A DNA stretch of 5,898 bases from NCBI GenBank assembly GCA_050250795.1, contig JBFWNZ010000254.1, positions 1 to 5,898 on the forward strand, in the 5' to 3' direction. The notes beneath the pieces are model-generated. The model ran no database searches. It had not been told where the DNA came from and saw only the letters and a list, made by a program, of their open reading frames with translations. A program made the position numbers and the translations under genes. The DNA comes from JBFWNZ01 sp050250795 (lineage in GTDB: Bacteria > Pseudomonadota > Alphaproteobacteria > UBA8366). Within the stretch, counting starts at the first letter, position 1; the number at the start of each line of letters is the position of its first letter. Positions 1-5,129 of this stretch are shown one piece after another.

Positions 1-131
1 ACATCGGCTTCGGCATAGTCGCGATAGCCGTTCTCTGCCCGCGTTGCCGGCCGGACCAGCCCGATTTCCTCATAGTACCGGATCGTCTTGGCCGGCAGGC
101 CGGATCGTGCCGCCGCTTGGCCGATATTCAT
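1..131 (-). CDS. MerR-family transcriptional regulator, CueR/HmrR-like (N-terminus only)
   Basis: The 43 complete codons read MNIGQAAARSGLPAKTIRYY, then EEIGLV, then ENGYRDY. This is the winged helix-turn-helix start of a MerR-family activator. The TIRYYE-IGL signature followed by R...NGYRDY is typical of the Cu(I)-responsive CueR/HmrR subgroup. Such proteins bind DNA as dimers and untwist promoters with over-long spacers when metal is bound. The metal-binding cysteines lie in the C-terminal half, outside the window, so metal specificity cannot be confirmed. The ATG at 131-129 is preceded by a strong Shine-Dalgarno, AGGAGG (complement of 139-144), 7 nt away. A matching CueR-type promoter lies just upstream and points into this gene, which suggests autoregulation and a metal-response operon continuing off the left edge. 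MerR identity is near certain; the copper assignment is inference from the motif and operator. Confidence 0.85.
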   Translation of the reverse strand, partial: MNIGQAAARSGLPAKTIRYYEEIGLVRPATRAENGYRDYAEAD

Positions 132-164
132 GGCGTCCCCTCCTCGCAGGAAGCGTCATCCAGG

Positions 165-195
165 AAGATGGGGTTTCCAGTAACTGGAAGGTCAA
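165..195 (-). promoter_or_regulatory. MerR/CueR-type promoter and operator for the regulator gene
   Basis: On the minus strand the -35 element is TTGACC (195-190), then a 19-nt spacer, then a -10-like CATCTT (170-165). The spacer holds a perfect 7-1-7 dyad, TTCCAGT-A-ACTGGAA on the plus strand (175-189). The long 19-bp spacer and the TTGACCTTCC...GGAA layout match known copA/CueR/HmrR promoters, where the dimer sits between -35 and -10. Predicted transcription starts near 158 and leaves a leader of about 27 nt before the ATG at 131. No plus-strand promoter fits the same dyad, so it does not obviously serve the divergent amidase gene. Confidence 0.75.
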
Positions 196-226
196 GAGGT
201 CTGTGTCGCCGATGCGGGCCGCGCTA

Positions 227-238
227 TTGTCCGGACAA
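227..238. promoter_or_regulatory. Perfect 12-bp palindrome, candidate operator of the amidase operon
   Basis: TTGTCCGGACAA is a perfect palindrome 28 nt upstream of the amidase ATG. It abuts an AT-rich stretch, TAAAAT (242-247), which matches a -10 box at 5 of 6 positions; no good -35 is seen at the right distance. TTGTC...GACAA half-sites are common for GntR-family (FCD-type) regulators, so a repressor or activator site is plausible. The binding protein is not in this window, and the assignment is inference. Confidence 0.4.
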
Positions 239-266
239 CGATAAAATTCTTTCGGGGGAAAGATCC

Positions 267-1163
267 ATGCAGCGCCTGACGCGCGATCGCCACACCTTCG
301 TTCTCGATCCCAAGGCAAAGCCGATCATGACGGTGACCTCGGGCGAGGAGTTCGTCGTCGAGACCTGGGACGCCTATATGGGCCGTTGGGCGCCCGAGGA
401 CGAGCCGACGCATCTCGGCCCGGCGGCGGGCCCCATCGCCGTCGAGGGCGCGATGCCCGGCGACGTGCTGCGCGTCGACCTGCTGGACATCAAGCCGGTG
501 CAGGTGAAGCCCGAGGGCATGGCCGTCCACGACGTGACCAAGGGGCGCGGCTTCCTGGGCAGCGAGTTCACCCGCCATGTGCCGACCGTCATGCAGATGC
601 AGGACGGGGAACTGATCTTTCCGGGCGGCATTCGCCTGCCGGTCACGCCATCGCTGGGGTATGTCGCCACCACCTTCACCGAGTTCCGCGAGACCAATAC
701 CGACAGCGGCCCGAACGGCGGCGACATCGACATCAAGGAATTGACCGCCGGCAGTTCGATCTGGCTGCCGGTGTTCCAGCCGGGCGGGCTGCTCTGCGTC
801 GGCGACTGCCACGCCACGCTGGGCGACGGCTGCGTCGGCGGGACGGCGGCGGAATGCGCGTCGGAATCGCGGCTGCGCGTGACCCTGGAGAAGGGCATGA
901 CGCTGGACCGGCCGCGTGCGCTGACGCCCGAGTTCTTCATCACCATCTGCTACGGCCAGGATCTGGGCGAGGCGATGCGCCAGGCCGTGCGCGATATGGT
1001 GAAGTTCCTGGTCGAGGAGAAGGGCATGGAGCCCTACACGGCCTATACGCTGCTCAGCCTGGGGGCCGACATCCGCATCAGCCGCGCTTTCCGCCCGGTG
1101 AGCCCGGTCAAGCTGCTATTGCGGCGCAGCGTGCTGGACCAGATCGAAACGGCAAGGGCGTAG
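267..1163 (+). CDS. Acetamidase/formamidase family protein
   Basis: A 298-residue cytoplasmic amidohydrolase of the FmdA/AmdA family (Pfam PF03069), whose characterised members hydrolyse formamide or acetamide to ammonium and the acid. Visible landmarks are GPIAVEGAMPGD (residues 55-66), the TNTDSGPNGGDID metal/active-site region (143-155), GDCHATLGDG followed by GTAAE (179-196), and the C-terminal helix and LLSLGADIRIS (262-272). Length fits the short (about 300 aa) branch of the family. Start: the ATG at 267 has GGGGGAA (254-260) 6 nt upstream. The reading frame stays open back to 117, but that would run through the divergent promoter. Oddity: the usual GGN before the Asp reads GGD here (residues 151-153). 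Many family members have unknown substrates, so the exact amide is not claimed. The EthD-domain gene follows after 11 nt, probably in the same operon. Confidence 0.9.
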   Translation: MQRLTRDRHTFVLDPKAKPIMTVTSGEEFVVETWDAYMGRWAPEDEPTHLGPAAGPIAVEGAMPGDVLRVDLLDIKPVQVKPEGMAVHDVTKGRGFLGSEFTRHVPTVMQMQDGELIFPGGIRLPVTPSLGYVATTFTEFRETNTDSGPNGGDIDIKELTAGSSIWLPVFQPGGLLCVGDCHATLGDGCVGGTAAECASESRLRVTLEKGMTLDRPRALTPEFFITICYGQDLGEAMRQAVRDMVKFLVEEKGMEPYTAYTLLSLGADIRISRAFRPVSPVKLLLRRSVLDQIETARA

Positions 1164-1174
1164 GAGCGACGACG

Positions 1175-1921
1175 ATGACCGAAGGACTGCGTCCCAAGCG
1201 CATCTACATGGCGATTCGCAGGCCCGGCCTGACGCGCGAGCAATTCGCGCCGCGCTGGCGGCAGCATGGCACGCTCGCGATGAGCCTGCCGCGCTGGACG
1301 AATGTCGCGCGTTACGGGCATTGCGACGTCGTGCCATGCGACGATCCGGCGGTCGGTGCATCCGATGAATATGACGGCATCGGCCTGATCTGGTTCCGCA
1401 GCCCCGAGACCCGGCGCGGCCATTTCGCCGATGCGGGGGCCAGGACGATGGGACGCGACGAGGAGGAAGTATTCGGTGTCGCGATCAAGAATGCCGATCT
1501 GTTCGCCGCCGAACGCCTGCTGCGCGACGGGCCGTCCGGCGGGGTCAAGAAGGTCAGCTTCCTGACCCGCAAGGCCGGCATGAGCCGCGAGGATTTTCTG
1601 CGGCACTGGCGCGACGATCACGCGCCGCTGCTGCTGGAGACGCCGGGATTGCGCGAGCCGATCCTGCGCTATGCCCAGAACGATCCCCTGCCGCCGGACA
1701 GGCCGGGCGAAACGCGCTGGCCGCTCGACTATGACGGTGTGGAGGAGGTCTGGTACGCGGACCTTGCGGCGCTGCGGGCGGCGCATGCGCATCCGGCTTT
1801 CCGGGCCGTGCGGGAGGATCGCGCCCGCTTCGTCGGCGATGCCCTCGTCATGCTGACGAACGAGTTGATCCTGCACGACGTCGATGCAGGGATCGACGGC
1901 ACTCAATCGGCGAGCAGGTAG
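1175..1921 (+). CDS. Tandem EthD-domain protein
   Basis: The 248-residue product holds two EthD (PF07110) domains, which have the ferredoxin-like dimeric alpha-beta barrel fold. The first starts near residue 8 with RRPGLTREQFAPRWRQHG (15-32). The second starts near residue 124 with RKAGMSREDFLRHWRDDHAP (132-151). The second keeps the canonical HWR..HAP signature; the first is degenerate (RWRQHGTLA). The two halves would pair within one chain as EthD domains do between subunits. No signal peptide is seen. EthD itself is needed for ethyl tert-butyl ether breakdown in Rhodococcus, but most family members have no assigned reaction, so only the fold is claimed. The ATG at 1175 has AGGAG (1162-1166) 8 nt upstream, overlapping the amidase stop codon, so the pair is likely cotranscribed and functionally linked in catabolism. 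Its last 19 nt overlap the convergent gene ending at 1903. Confidence 0.85.
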   Translation: MTEGLRPKRIYMAIRRPGLTREQFAPRWRQHGTLAMSLPRWTNVARYGHCDVVPCDDPAVGASDEYDGIGLIWFRSPETRRGHFADAGARTMGRDEEEVFGVAIKNADLFAAERLLRDGPSGGVKKVSFLTRKAGMSREDFLRHWRDDHAPLLLETPGLREPILRYAQNDPLPPDRPGETRWPLDYDGVEEVWYADLAALRAAHAHPAFRAVREDRARFVGDALVMLTNELILHDVDAGIDGTQSASR

Positions 1922-2310
1922 CCGATGACGTGGATGACTGCGACCAGCAGCATGGCACGCAGGCCCAGGATGGCGAAGCGGGCGTTCAGTTCCGGAATGC
2001 AGGGGGCGAGGACCGCGAAGTCCGGGTCGCGGGGATCGACCCATATCGCCTCGATCCCGGGCGGCATGGCCGTCGCCTCGATGCGGTCGCGCGGTTTGTC
2101 GAGAGGTGTGATCTGCCGAAGGAACCGCTCGTCGCCGCCGGCGCGATAGGCGATGAAGCCGCCGGTCGCCGCTGCCGGGACGGTCACCAGCCGGCGTACC
2201 CGACGGCGCAGCCGGAACAGCCGCACCCACTGCCAGGCGAGCCACAGGATCGTGCCGCCGCCCGCCAGCAGCACGCCCAGGACGATGAAGCCGCGCGCCG
2301 CGTCGCTCAC
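1903..2310 (-). CDS. Hypothetical two-helix membrane protein, last gene of the envelope operon
   Basis: A 135-residue protein of unrecognised family. It has a membrane segment near residues 8-29 (VLGVLLAGGGTILWLAW), a very basic stretch straight after it (RLFRLRRRVRR, 30-40), a soluble middle of about 75 residues, and a second membrane segment near 113-133 (LLVAVIHVIGYLL). By the positive-inside rule the middle should face the cytoplasm and both termini the periplasm. Start: GTG at 2310-2308, whose GTGA overlaps the TGA stop of the upstream gene by 4 nt, a classic translational-coupling arrangement; no ATG fits. This coupling suggests it works with the exported proteins encoded before it, perhaps as their membrane anchor or partner (inference). 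Its 3' end overlaps the convergent EthD gene by 19 nt with no strong terminator between. Confidence 0.75.
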   Translation of the reverse strand: MSDAARGFIVLGVLLAGGGTILWLAWQWVRLFRLRRRVRRLVTVPAAATGGFIAYRAGGDERFLRQITPLDKPRDRIEATAMPPGIEAIWVDPRDPDFAVLAPCIPELNARFAILGLRAMLLVAVIHVIGYLLAD

Positions 2311-3290
2311 GCCTTCCAGTCGCAGACGATGGTCTCGCTGTTCGGCGAGGAGGCCGGTGCCAGCATGATGGTCGGTGCCGTCGTGCTCGCGCCCTGGGCC
2401 GGCGAGCCGGGGCGGATATAGCGGCCGACATAAAGGTCGCCGAACAGCTTGGCGCCGAAGGTGACGCGGCCGGAGGCGGCATCGACGCTGTAACTGCCCC
2501 GTTGGTTGTTGGAATCGTTGAAGGTGCCGTTGTTCAGCAACTGGAAGCCGCCCAGCACGATGTCGCCATATGAGCGGCAGGCGTACAGGCCGAGCGGCGG
2601 CGTGGCCGGTCCCCGGTCGCGGACATCGGCGACCGCGGCGCCGTGCAGCGGCGGGTCGATCACCGCACAGGGCTTGAGCTGGACGGAATTGAAAGTGTCG
2701 AGCGCGTCGAATATCTGGCCGCGCACGACGACGCGTGAGCCGATCCGCATCGTGGCAAAGGTGTCGTAGGTCCTGGTGTCGCGCCGCGGGAAATAGCAGG
2801 AGATGGTAAAGCGCGGCCCGAAACGGGACTCGGGGAGGATGTATTCGAAATACACCTCCTCGCCGTAGGTCGTGTCGACAAGCCGCTGGAAGCGGCCCTG
2901 GATTTCGAGGGTCTTGCCGCGGTATTTCGCGAACAGCCCCGCGCGCTGCAGCTTGGCCGCCTCTTGCGAGAAGGCCATGGCGTCCATCGCGCCGCCTGCG
3001 GCCGCGGCTTGCGGCTGCCGAGCGGCCGGCGGCATCGGTCCGATGGGCGCCGGCGTTGCGACGGCCCCTGCAGCAGCAGGGGCGGCCGCCGCCTGGCCCG
3101 CACGGATGCGCGCCAGCGGCGCGAAGCGGCCGTTCGGAAACGCGTTCAGATAGGCCTGGTATTCCGCCGGTTCCTTCGAGTTCTGGATCGCCTGCCAGAA
3201 GGCCAGGTCGGCCGGATCCACGGCCTGGGCATGCGCAATGCCGGTCATGGCGAAAATGGCAAGCGCAGCCCACAATCCCGCGCGCATCAC
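2307..3290 (-). CDS. Exported protein: FW/FPNG repeat module, OB-fold-like domain and Cys-bracketed C-terminal domain
   Basis: This 327-residue product begins with a signal peptide (hydrophobic 5-19, cleavage probably after AHA, about residue 21). Residues 25-65 carry the module shared with the two upstream paralogues (DPADLAFWQAIQNS ... PAEYQAYL ... FPNGRFAPLA). An Ala/Pro-rich linker follows to about 105. Residues 118-212 (KYRGKTLEIQGRF ... YFEYILPE ... GSRVVVRGQIF ... VQLKPCAVID) have the strand pattern of an OB-fold like the tRNA_anti-like domain. Residues 233-327 (LGLYACRSYGD ... GTFNDS ... RGSYSVD ... VTFGAKLFGDLYVGRY ... IVCDWKA) form a further beta-rich domain I cannot name. Cysteines 165/208 and 238/323 could make one disulfide per domain. 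Start is ambiguous: GTG at 3290 (GTGA overlap with the previous stop) or ATG at 3287, one codon later; no strong Shine-Dalgarno, so translation is probably coupled. Function unknown. Confidence 0.85.
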   Translation of the reverse strand: MMRAGLWAALAIFAMTGIAHAQAVDPADLAFWQAIQNSKEPAEYQAYLNAFPNGRFAPLARIRAGQAAAAPAAAGAVATPAPIGPMPPAARQPQAAAAGGAMDAMAFSQEAAKLQRAGLFAKYRGKTLEIQGRFQRLVDTTYGEEVYFEYILPESRFGPRFTISCYFPRRDTRTYDTFATMRIGSRVVVRGQIFDALDTFNSVQLKPCAVIDPPLHGAAVADVRDRGPATPPLGLYACRSYGDIVLGGFQLLNNGTFNDSNNQRGSYSVDAASGRVTFGAKLFGDLYVGRYIRPGSPAQGASTTAPTIMLAPASSPNSETIVCDWKA

Positions 3291-3979
3291 TGCACCCGGA
3301 ACGCGACGGTTCCGGCCAAGGCATCGGCGCCGGTCAGGAGCGTGGTGTAGTAGCGGATCCAGTAATCGCCGACCGGCAACGGCCGGTATTCCAGCGTGGC
3401 CGTGTCGAGGTACTGGTTCGGTCCCGACGGGTCGGGATCATGATTGTAGTAGTCGAAATTATACCGCCCGACCGCATCCGGGGAGTTGTCGCGCCAGCCC
3501 TTCATCTTGGTCCCGGCCCGGACGATGATCACGCTCATCTTCACCTTGGGCGGAACATTGGCCACCTTCACGACCGGGTTCTCCCCGAGATTGATCACGG
3601 CTTGTTCCATCGTGAACTGGAAGCGTGCGGCGTTGGGATGGGGCCGTTCGGTGTCCTGGGGAATGGAGGGGCCAGCCGCCATGCCCGGCATCGCTCCCGC
3701 GGGCATCCCCGGCATCGGGCCGGCAGGCATGGCCGGTATCCCCGCCGGAGCGGCCGGCGCCGCATTCGCCGGCAGTCCCCGGCCTTGCGCCCGCAGTTGT
3801 GCCAGTCCCGCGAACCGGCCGTTCGGGAAGGATTGCAGGTAGGCTTGGTACTCGGCCGGGTTCGTGGAGTTCTGGATTGCCTGCCAGAAGGCGAGGTCGG
3901 CGGGATCGGTCTGCTGGGCGGAAGCGGGAAGCGCGGCCAGCACGATGCCAAGCACAAGGGCGAGACGGACGATACGCAC
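3287..3979 (-). CDS. Exported protein with FW/FPNG repeat module, short Met-Pro-Gly linker and conserved C-terminal domain (paralogue A)
   Basis: A 230-residue product of unrecognised function. Residues 1-21 are a signal peptide (MRIVRLALVLGIVLAALPASA, cleavage before QQ). Residues 25-64 are the shared module (DPADLAFWQAIQNS ... PAEYQAYL ... FPNGRFAGLAQLR). Residues 71-107 are a Pro/Ala/Met linker. Residues 108-230 form a probable beta-sandwich domain (RPHPNAARFQFTME ... VVKVANVPPKV ... IIVRAGTKMKGW ... GRYNFDYYNHD ... PLPVGDYWIRYY ... GTVAFRVQ), which resembles an Ig-like layout but matches no family I can name. The domain has no cysteines. Start: GTG at 3979-3977, with AAAGG 9 nt upstream; there is no suitable ATG, and extending further would overlap the gene upstream. 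It lies 37 nt after paralogue B, and its stop overlaps the start of the next gene. It is a tandem duplicate of paralogue B. Confidence 0.83.
   Translation of the reverse strand: MRIVRLALVLGIVLAALPASAQQTDPADLAFWQAIQNSTNPAEYQAYLQSFPNGRFAGLAQLRAQGRGLPANAAPAAPAGIPAMPAGPMPGMPAGAMPGMAAGPSIPQDTERPHPNAARFQFTMEQAVINLGENPVVKVANVPPKVKMSVIIVRAGTKMKGWRDNSPDAVGRYNFDYYNHDPDPSGPNQYLDTATLEYRPLPVGDYWIRYYTTLLTGADALAGTVAFRVQ
3680..3739 (-). repeat. Short Met-Pro-Gly coding repeat in paralogue A
   Basis: Encodes residues 81-100 (IPAMPAGPMPGMPAGAMPGM), the unexpanded counterpart of the long linker in paralogue B. It has 6 Met in 20 residues with the same MPAG-MPGM rhythm. Confidence 0.75.
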
Positions 3980-4016
3980 GTCGGTGAGCCTTTCTATTCG
4001 GGAGCGGAAGGGTGCG

Positions 4017-4841
4017 TCACTGCACGCGGAACGCGACCGTGCCGGCCATGGCATCGGCGCCGGTCAGATGCGTGGTGTAGTAGCGGATCCAGTAATCGCC
4101 GACCGGCAGGGGCTGGTATTCCAGCGTCGCGGTGTCGAGATACTTGTTCGGCCCTGAGGGATCGGGATCGTGGTTGTAATAGTCGAAATTGTAGCGGCCG
4201 ACGACGTCGGGGGAATCCGCGCGCCAGCCTTTCATCTTGGTGCCGGCGCGGACGATGACGACGCTCATCCCCACCTTCGGCGGGACGTTGGCGACATTCA
4301 CCACCGGCTTCTCGCCGATGTTGATGACCTCCTGCTCCATCGTGAACTGGAAGCGTGCGGCATTCGGGTGCGGCCGCTCGGTATCCTGCGGGAGTGCAGC
4401 CCCGCCCGCCATACCCGGCATGGCGCCGGGCATCGGACCGGCCGGCATTCCGGGCATCGGGCCGCCGGGCATAGCGCCGGGCATCGCCCCCGACATCGGT
4501 CCCCCCGGCATGGCGCCGGGCATCGGTCCCGCGGGCATCCCCGGCATGGGTCCCGCAGGCATCCCCGGCATCTGACCGTTCGGCATCGCCGGCATCGCGG
4601 CCTGTCCCGCAGGGGCGCCGCCGTTCACCGGCAACCCGCGTCCTTGCGCGCGTAGCTGGGCAAGTCCTGCGAATCGGCCGTTCGGAAAAGCCTGGAGATA
4701 CGCCTGATACTCGGCCGGTTCGTTCGAATTCTGGATCGATTGCCAGAAGGTTAGGTCGGCTGGGTCGGTCTGCTGGGCGGCGACGGGGAGCGCCAGCAGC
4801 GCGGCAGCGAGCCCGGCAGCAAGAAGATCGGCACGCATCAT
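4017..4841 (-). CDS. Exported protein with FW/FPNG repeat module, long Met-Pro-Gly linker and conserved C-terminal domain (paralogue B), first gene of the operon
   Basis: A 274-residue product, function unknown. The signal peptide covers residues 1-22 (MMRADLLAAGLAAALLALPV then AA, cleavage before QQ). The shared module is at 26-65 (DPADLTFWQSIQNS ... PAEYQAYL ... FPNGRFAGLAQLR). Residues 72-151 form a linker with 16 methionines between 83 and 144 in MPGM/MPAGPM/MPGAM steps. Residues 152-274 are the conserved C-terminal domain, identical to paralogue A at 110 of 123 positions. Of the 44 extra residues compared with paralogue A, 43 lie in the linker. Start: the first of two consecutive ATGs (4841), with AGGGAAAGG ending 7 nt upstream; the second ATG (4838) is possible. 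The Met-rich linker suggests soft-metal binding or oxidant scavenging in the periplasm, but a plain flexible spacer is equally possible. Confidence 0.87.
   Translation of the reverse strand: MMRADLLAAGLAAALLALPVAAQQTDPADLTFWQSIQNSNEPAEYQAYLQAFPNGRFAGLAQLRAQGRGLPVNGGAPAGQAAMPAMPNGQMPGMPAGPMPGMPAGPMPGAMPGGPMSGAMPGAMPGGPMPGMPAGPMPGAMPGMAGGAALPQDTERPHPNAARFQFTMEQEVINIGEKPVVNVANVPPKVGMSVVIVRAGTKMKGWRADSPDVVGRYNFDYYNHDPDPSGPNKYLDTATLEYQPLPVGDYWIRYYTTHLTGADAMAGTVAFRVQ
4410..4595 (-). repeat. Met-Pro-Gly coding repeat in paralogue B
   Basis: This stretch encodes residues 83-144, built from MPGM, MPAGPM, MPGAM and MPGGPM steps with Met every 3-5 residues (16 Met in 62). At DNA level there are near-exact copies: a 23-nt unit at 4525-4547 recurs at 4549-4571 with one mismatch (period 24), and another 23-nt unit at 4414-4436 recurs exactly at 4504-4526 (period 90). 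This points to expansion by slippage or unequal exchange. Paralogue A has a short version (two MPAG-M steps). Confidence 0.85.
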
Positions 4842-4919
4842 GAAGGGGCCTTTCCCTGAAAGACGACACGAAGAGCGCGGCAAGAAGAACGGACGATCGA
4901 GAAACGTATCAGGCCCGTG

Positions 4920-4934
4920 ATTCCGTTGCGGAAT
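4920..4934. promoter_or_regulatory. Inverted repeat upstream of the envelope operon, candidate operator
   Basis: ATTCCG-TTG-CGGAAT is a perfect 6-bp inverted repeat with a 3-nt centre. It sits between the divergent genes, about 80 nt before the paralogue B start codon. Position and symmetry fit a dimeric regulator site; no regulator is identified, and chance occurrence is possible. Confidence 0.3.
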
Positions 4935-5022
4935 TGCATCGATCTCGGGTCGTGCGACACGCAAATCTTGGTGGGTAAGCCGCGGCCGGAGTCAATCCGG
5001 TATGCACCGAATGTCGCAGGCC

Positions 5023-5047
5023 GGAACCGGATGGGTGCTGCGGCGTT
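5023..5047 (+). promoter_or_regulatory. EcfG-type (general stress response sigma factor) promoter
   Basis: GGAAC (5023-5027), a 16-nt spacer and CGTT (5044-5047) match exactly the consensus GGAAC-N16/17-CGTT used by the alphaproteobacterial sigma factor EcfG, which is released from NepR by phosphorylated PhyR under stress. Transcription should start near 5053-5055 and give a leader of about 75 nt before the ATG at 5130. The orientation is right for the downstream secreted protein gene. The motif has only nine fixed bases, so chance is not excluded, but its place in an intergenic region makes it credible. Confidence 0.7.
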
Positions 5048-5080
5048 TCATCAGCACGACTGCGCGAAAGAGGTAGTCAC

Positions 5081-5109
5081 GGTGCCCGATGGCAACGGCT
5101 GCGGGCACC
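5081..5109 (+). promoter_or_regulatory. Leader hairpin upstream of the Gly-rich gene
   Basis: GGTGCCCG (5081-5088) pairs perfectly with CGGGCACC (5102-5109) around a 13-nt loop, in the predicted transcript leader. The stem ends 4 nt before the Shine-Dalgarno (GAAGGAG, 5114-5120). It has no U-run, so it is not a terminator; it could stabilise the mRNA or tune ribosome access. Functional meaning is inference. Confidence 0.4.
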
Positions 5110-5129
5110 CAGAGAAGGAGATTGATGTC

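Larger units (their letters stand above)
3287..4841 (-). repeat. Tandem gene duplication (paralogues A and B)
   Basis: The two genes are direct repeats of about 0.7-0.8 kb. The C-terminal 123 codons encode 110 identical residues, and long stretches of DNA are unchanged, for example the run near 3342-3380 against 4072-4110. The signal-peptide regions have diverged more, and the linker differs mainly in length (37 against 80 residues). This indicates a fairly recent duplication with selection on the C-terminal domain. Confidence 0.85.
4842..5129. other. Divergent intergenic region between the envelope operon and the Gly-rich gene
   Basis: These 288 bases separate two divergent units. On the plus strand they hold the EcfG-type promoter (5023-5047), a leader hairpin (5081-5109) and the Shine-Dalgarno GAAGGAG (5114-5120). 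A 6-3-6 inverted repeat, ATTCCG-TTG-CGGAAT, lies at 4920-4934, about 80 nt upstream of the operon start. For the minus-strand operon I find no convincing promoter: TTGACT at 4995-4990 is a fair -35 but has no good -10 at 16-18 nt. No protein-coding gene is supported here. Confidence 0.6.

Noticed and set aside
117..266. Upstream start for the amidase at 117
   Set aside because: It would put the divergent MerR promoter and the 12-bp palindrome inside coding sequence and add 50 residues unlike the family. The ATG at 267 has a Shine-Dalgarno.
386..1174. Upstream extension of the EthD frame across the amidase gene
   Set aside because: The extension overlaps the well-supported amidase in another frame and has Arg/Gly-rich shadow composition. 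The ATG at 1175 has a proper Shine-Dalgarno and begins the domain.
1043..2482. Long open frame of 479 codons on the minus strand
   Set aside because: It is antisense to the end of the amidase and all of the EthD gene, and out of frame with the membrane protein gene. Its composition is Arg/Ala/Pro-rich and it shows no domain.
3056..4258. Long open frame of 400 codons on the plus strand
   Set aside because: It lies antisense to three genes with signal peptides, Shine-Dalgarno sites and shared conserved domains. Its product is Arg/Pro/Gly/Ser-rich, typical of the complement of GC-rich coding DNA.
4410..4595. Short spaced DNA repeats that could suggest a CRISPR array or structural repeat
   Set aside because: The units are in-frame codons for Met-Pro-Gly steps inside a coding sequence, with no regular repeat-spacer alternation.
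4888..4934. EcfG-type promoter on the minus strand for the envelope operon
   Set aside because: GGAAT and CGTT occur, but with a 13-nt spacer, and GCAAC to CGTT is 18 nt. Neither fits GGAAC-N16/17-CGTT.
4967..4995. Sigma-70-type promoter for the envelope operon (TTGACT on the minus strand)
   Set aside because: The -35 is good, but 16-18 nt downstream there is only CACCAA/ACCAAG/CCAAGA, which does not resemble a -10 box.
4917..5129. Upstream start for the Gly-rich protein at 4917
   Set aside because: It would bury the signal peptide behind 71 residues and include the EcfG promoter and leader. GAAGGAG before ATG 5130 decides the start.
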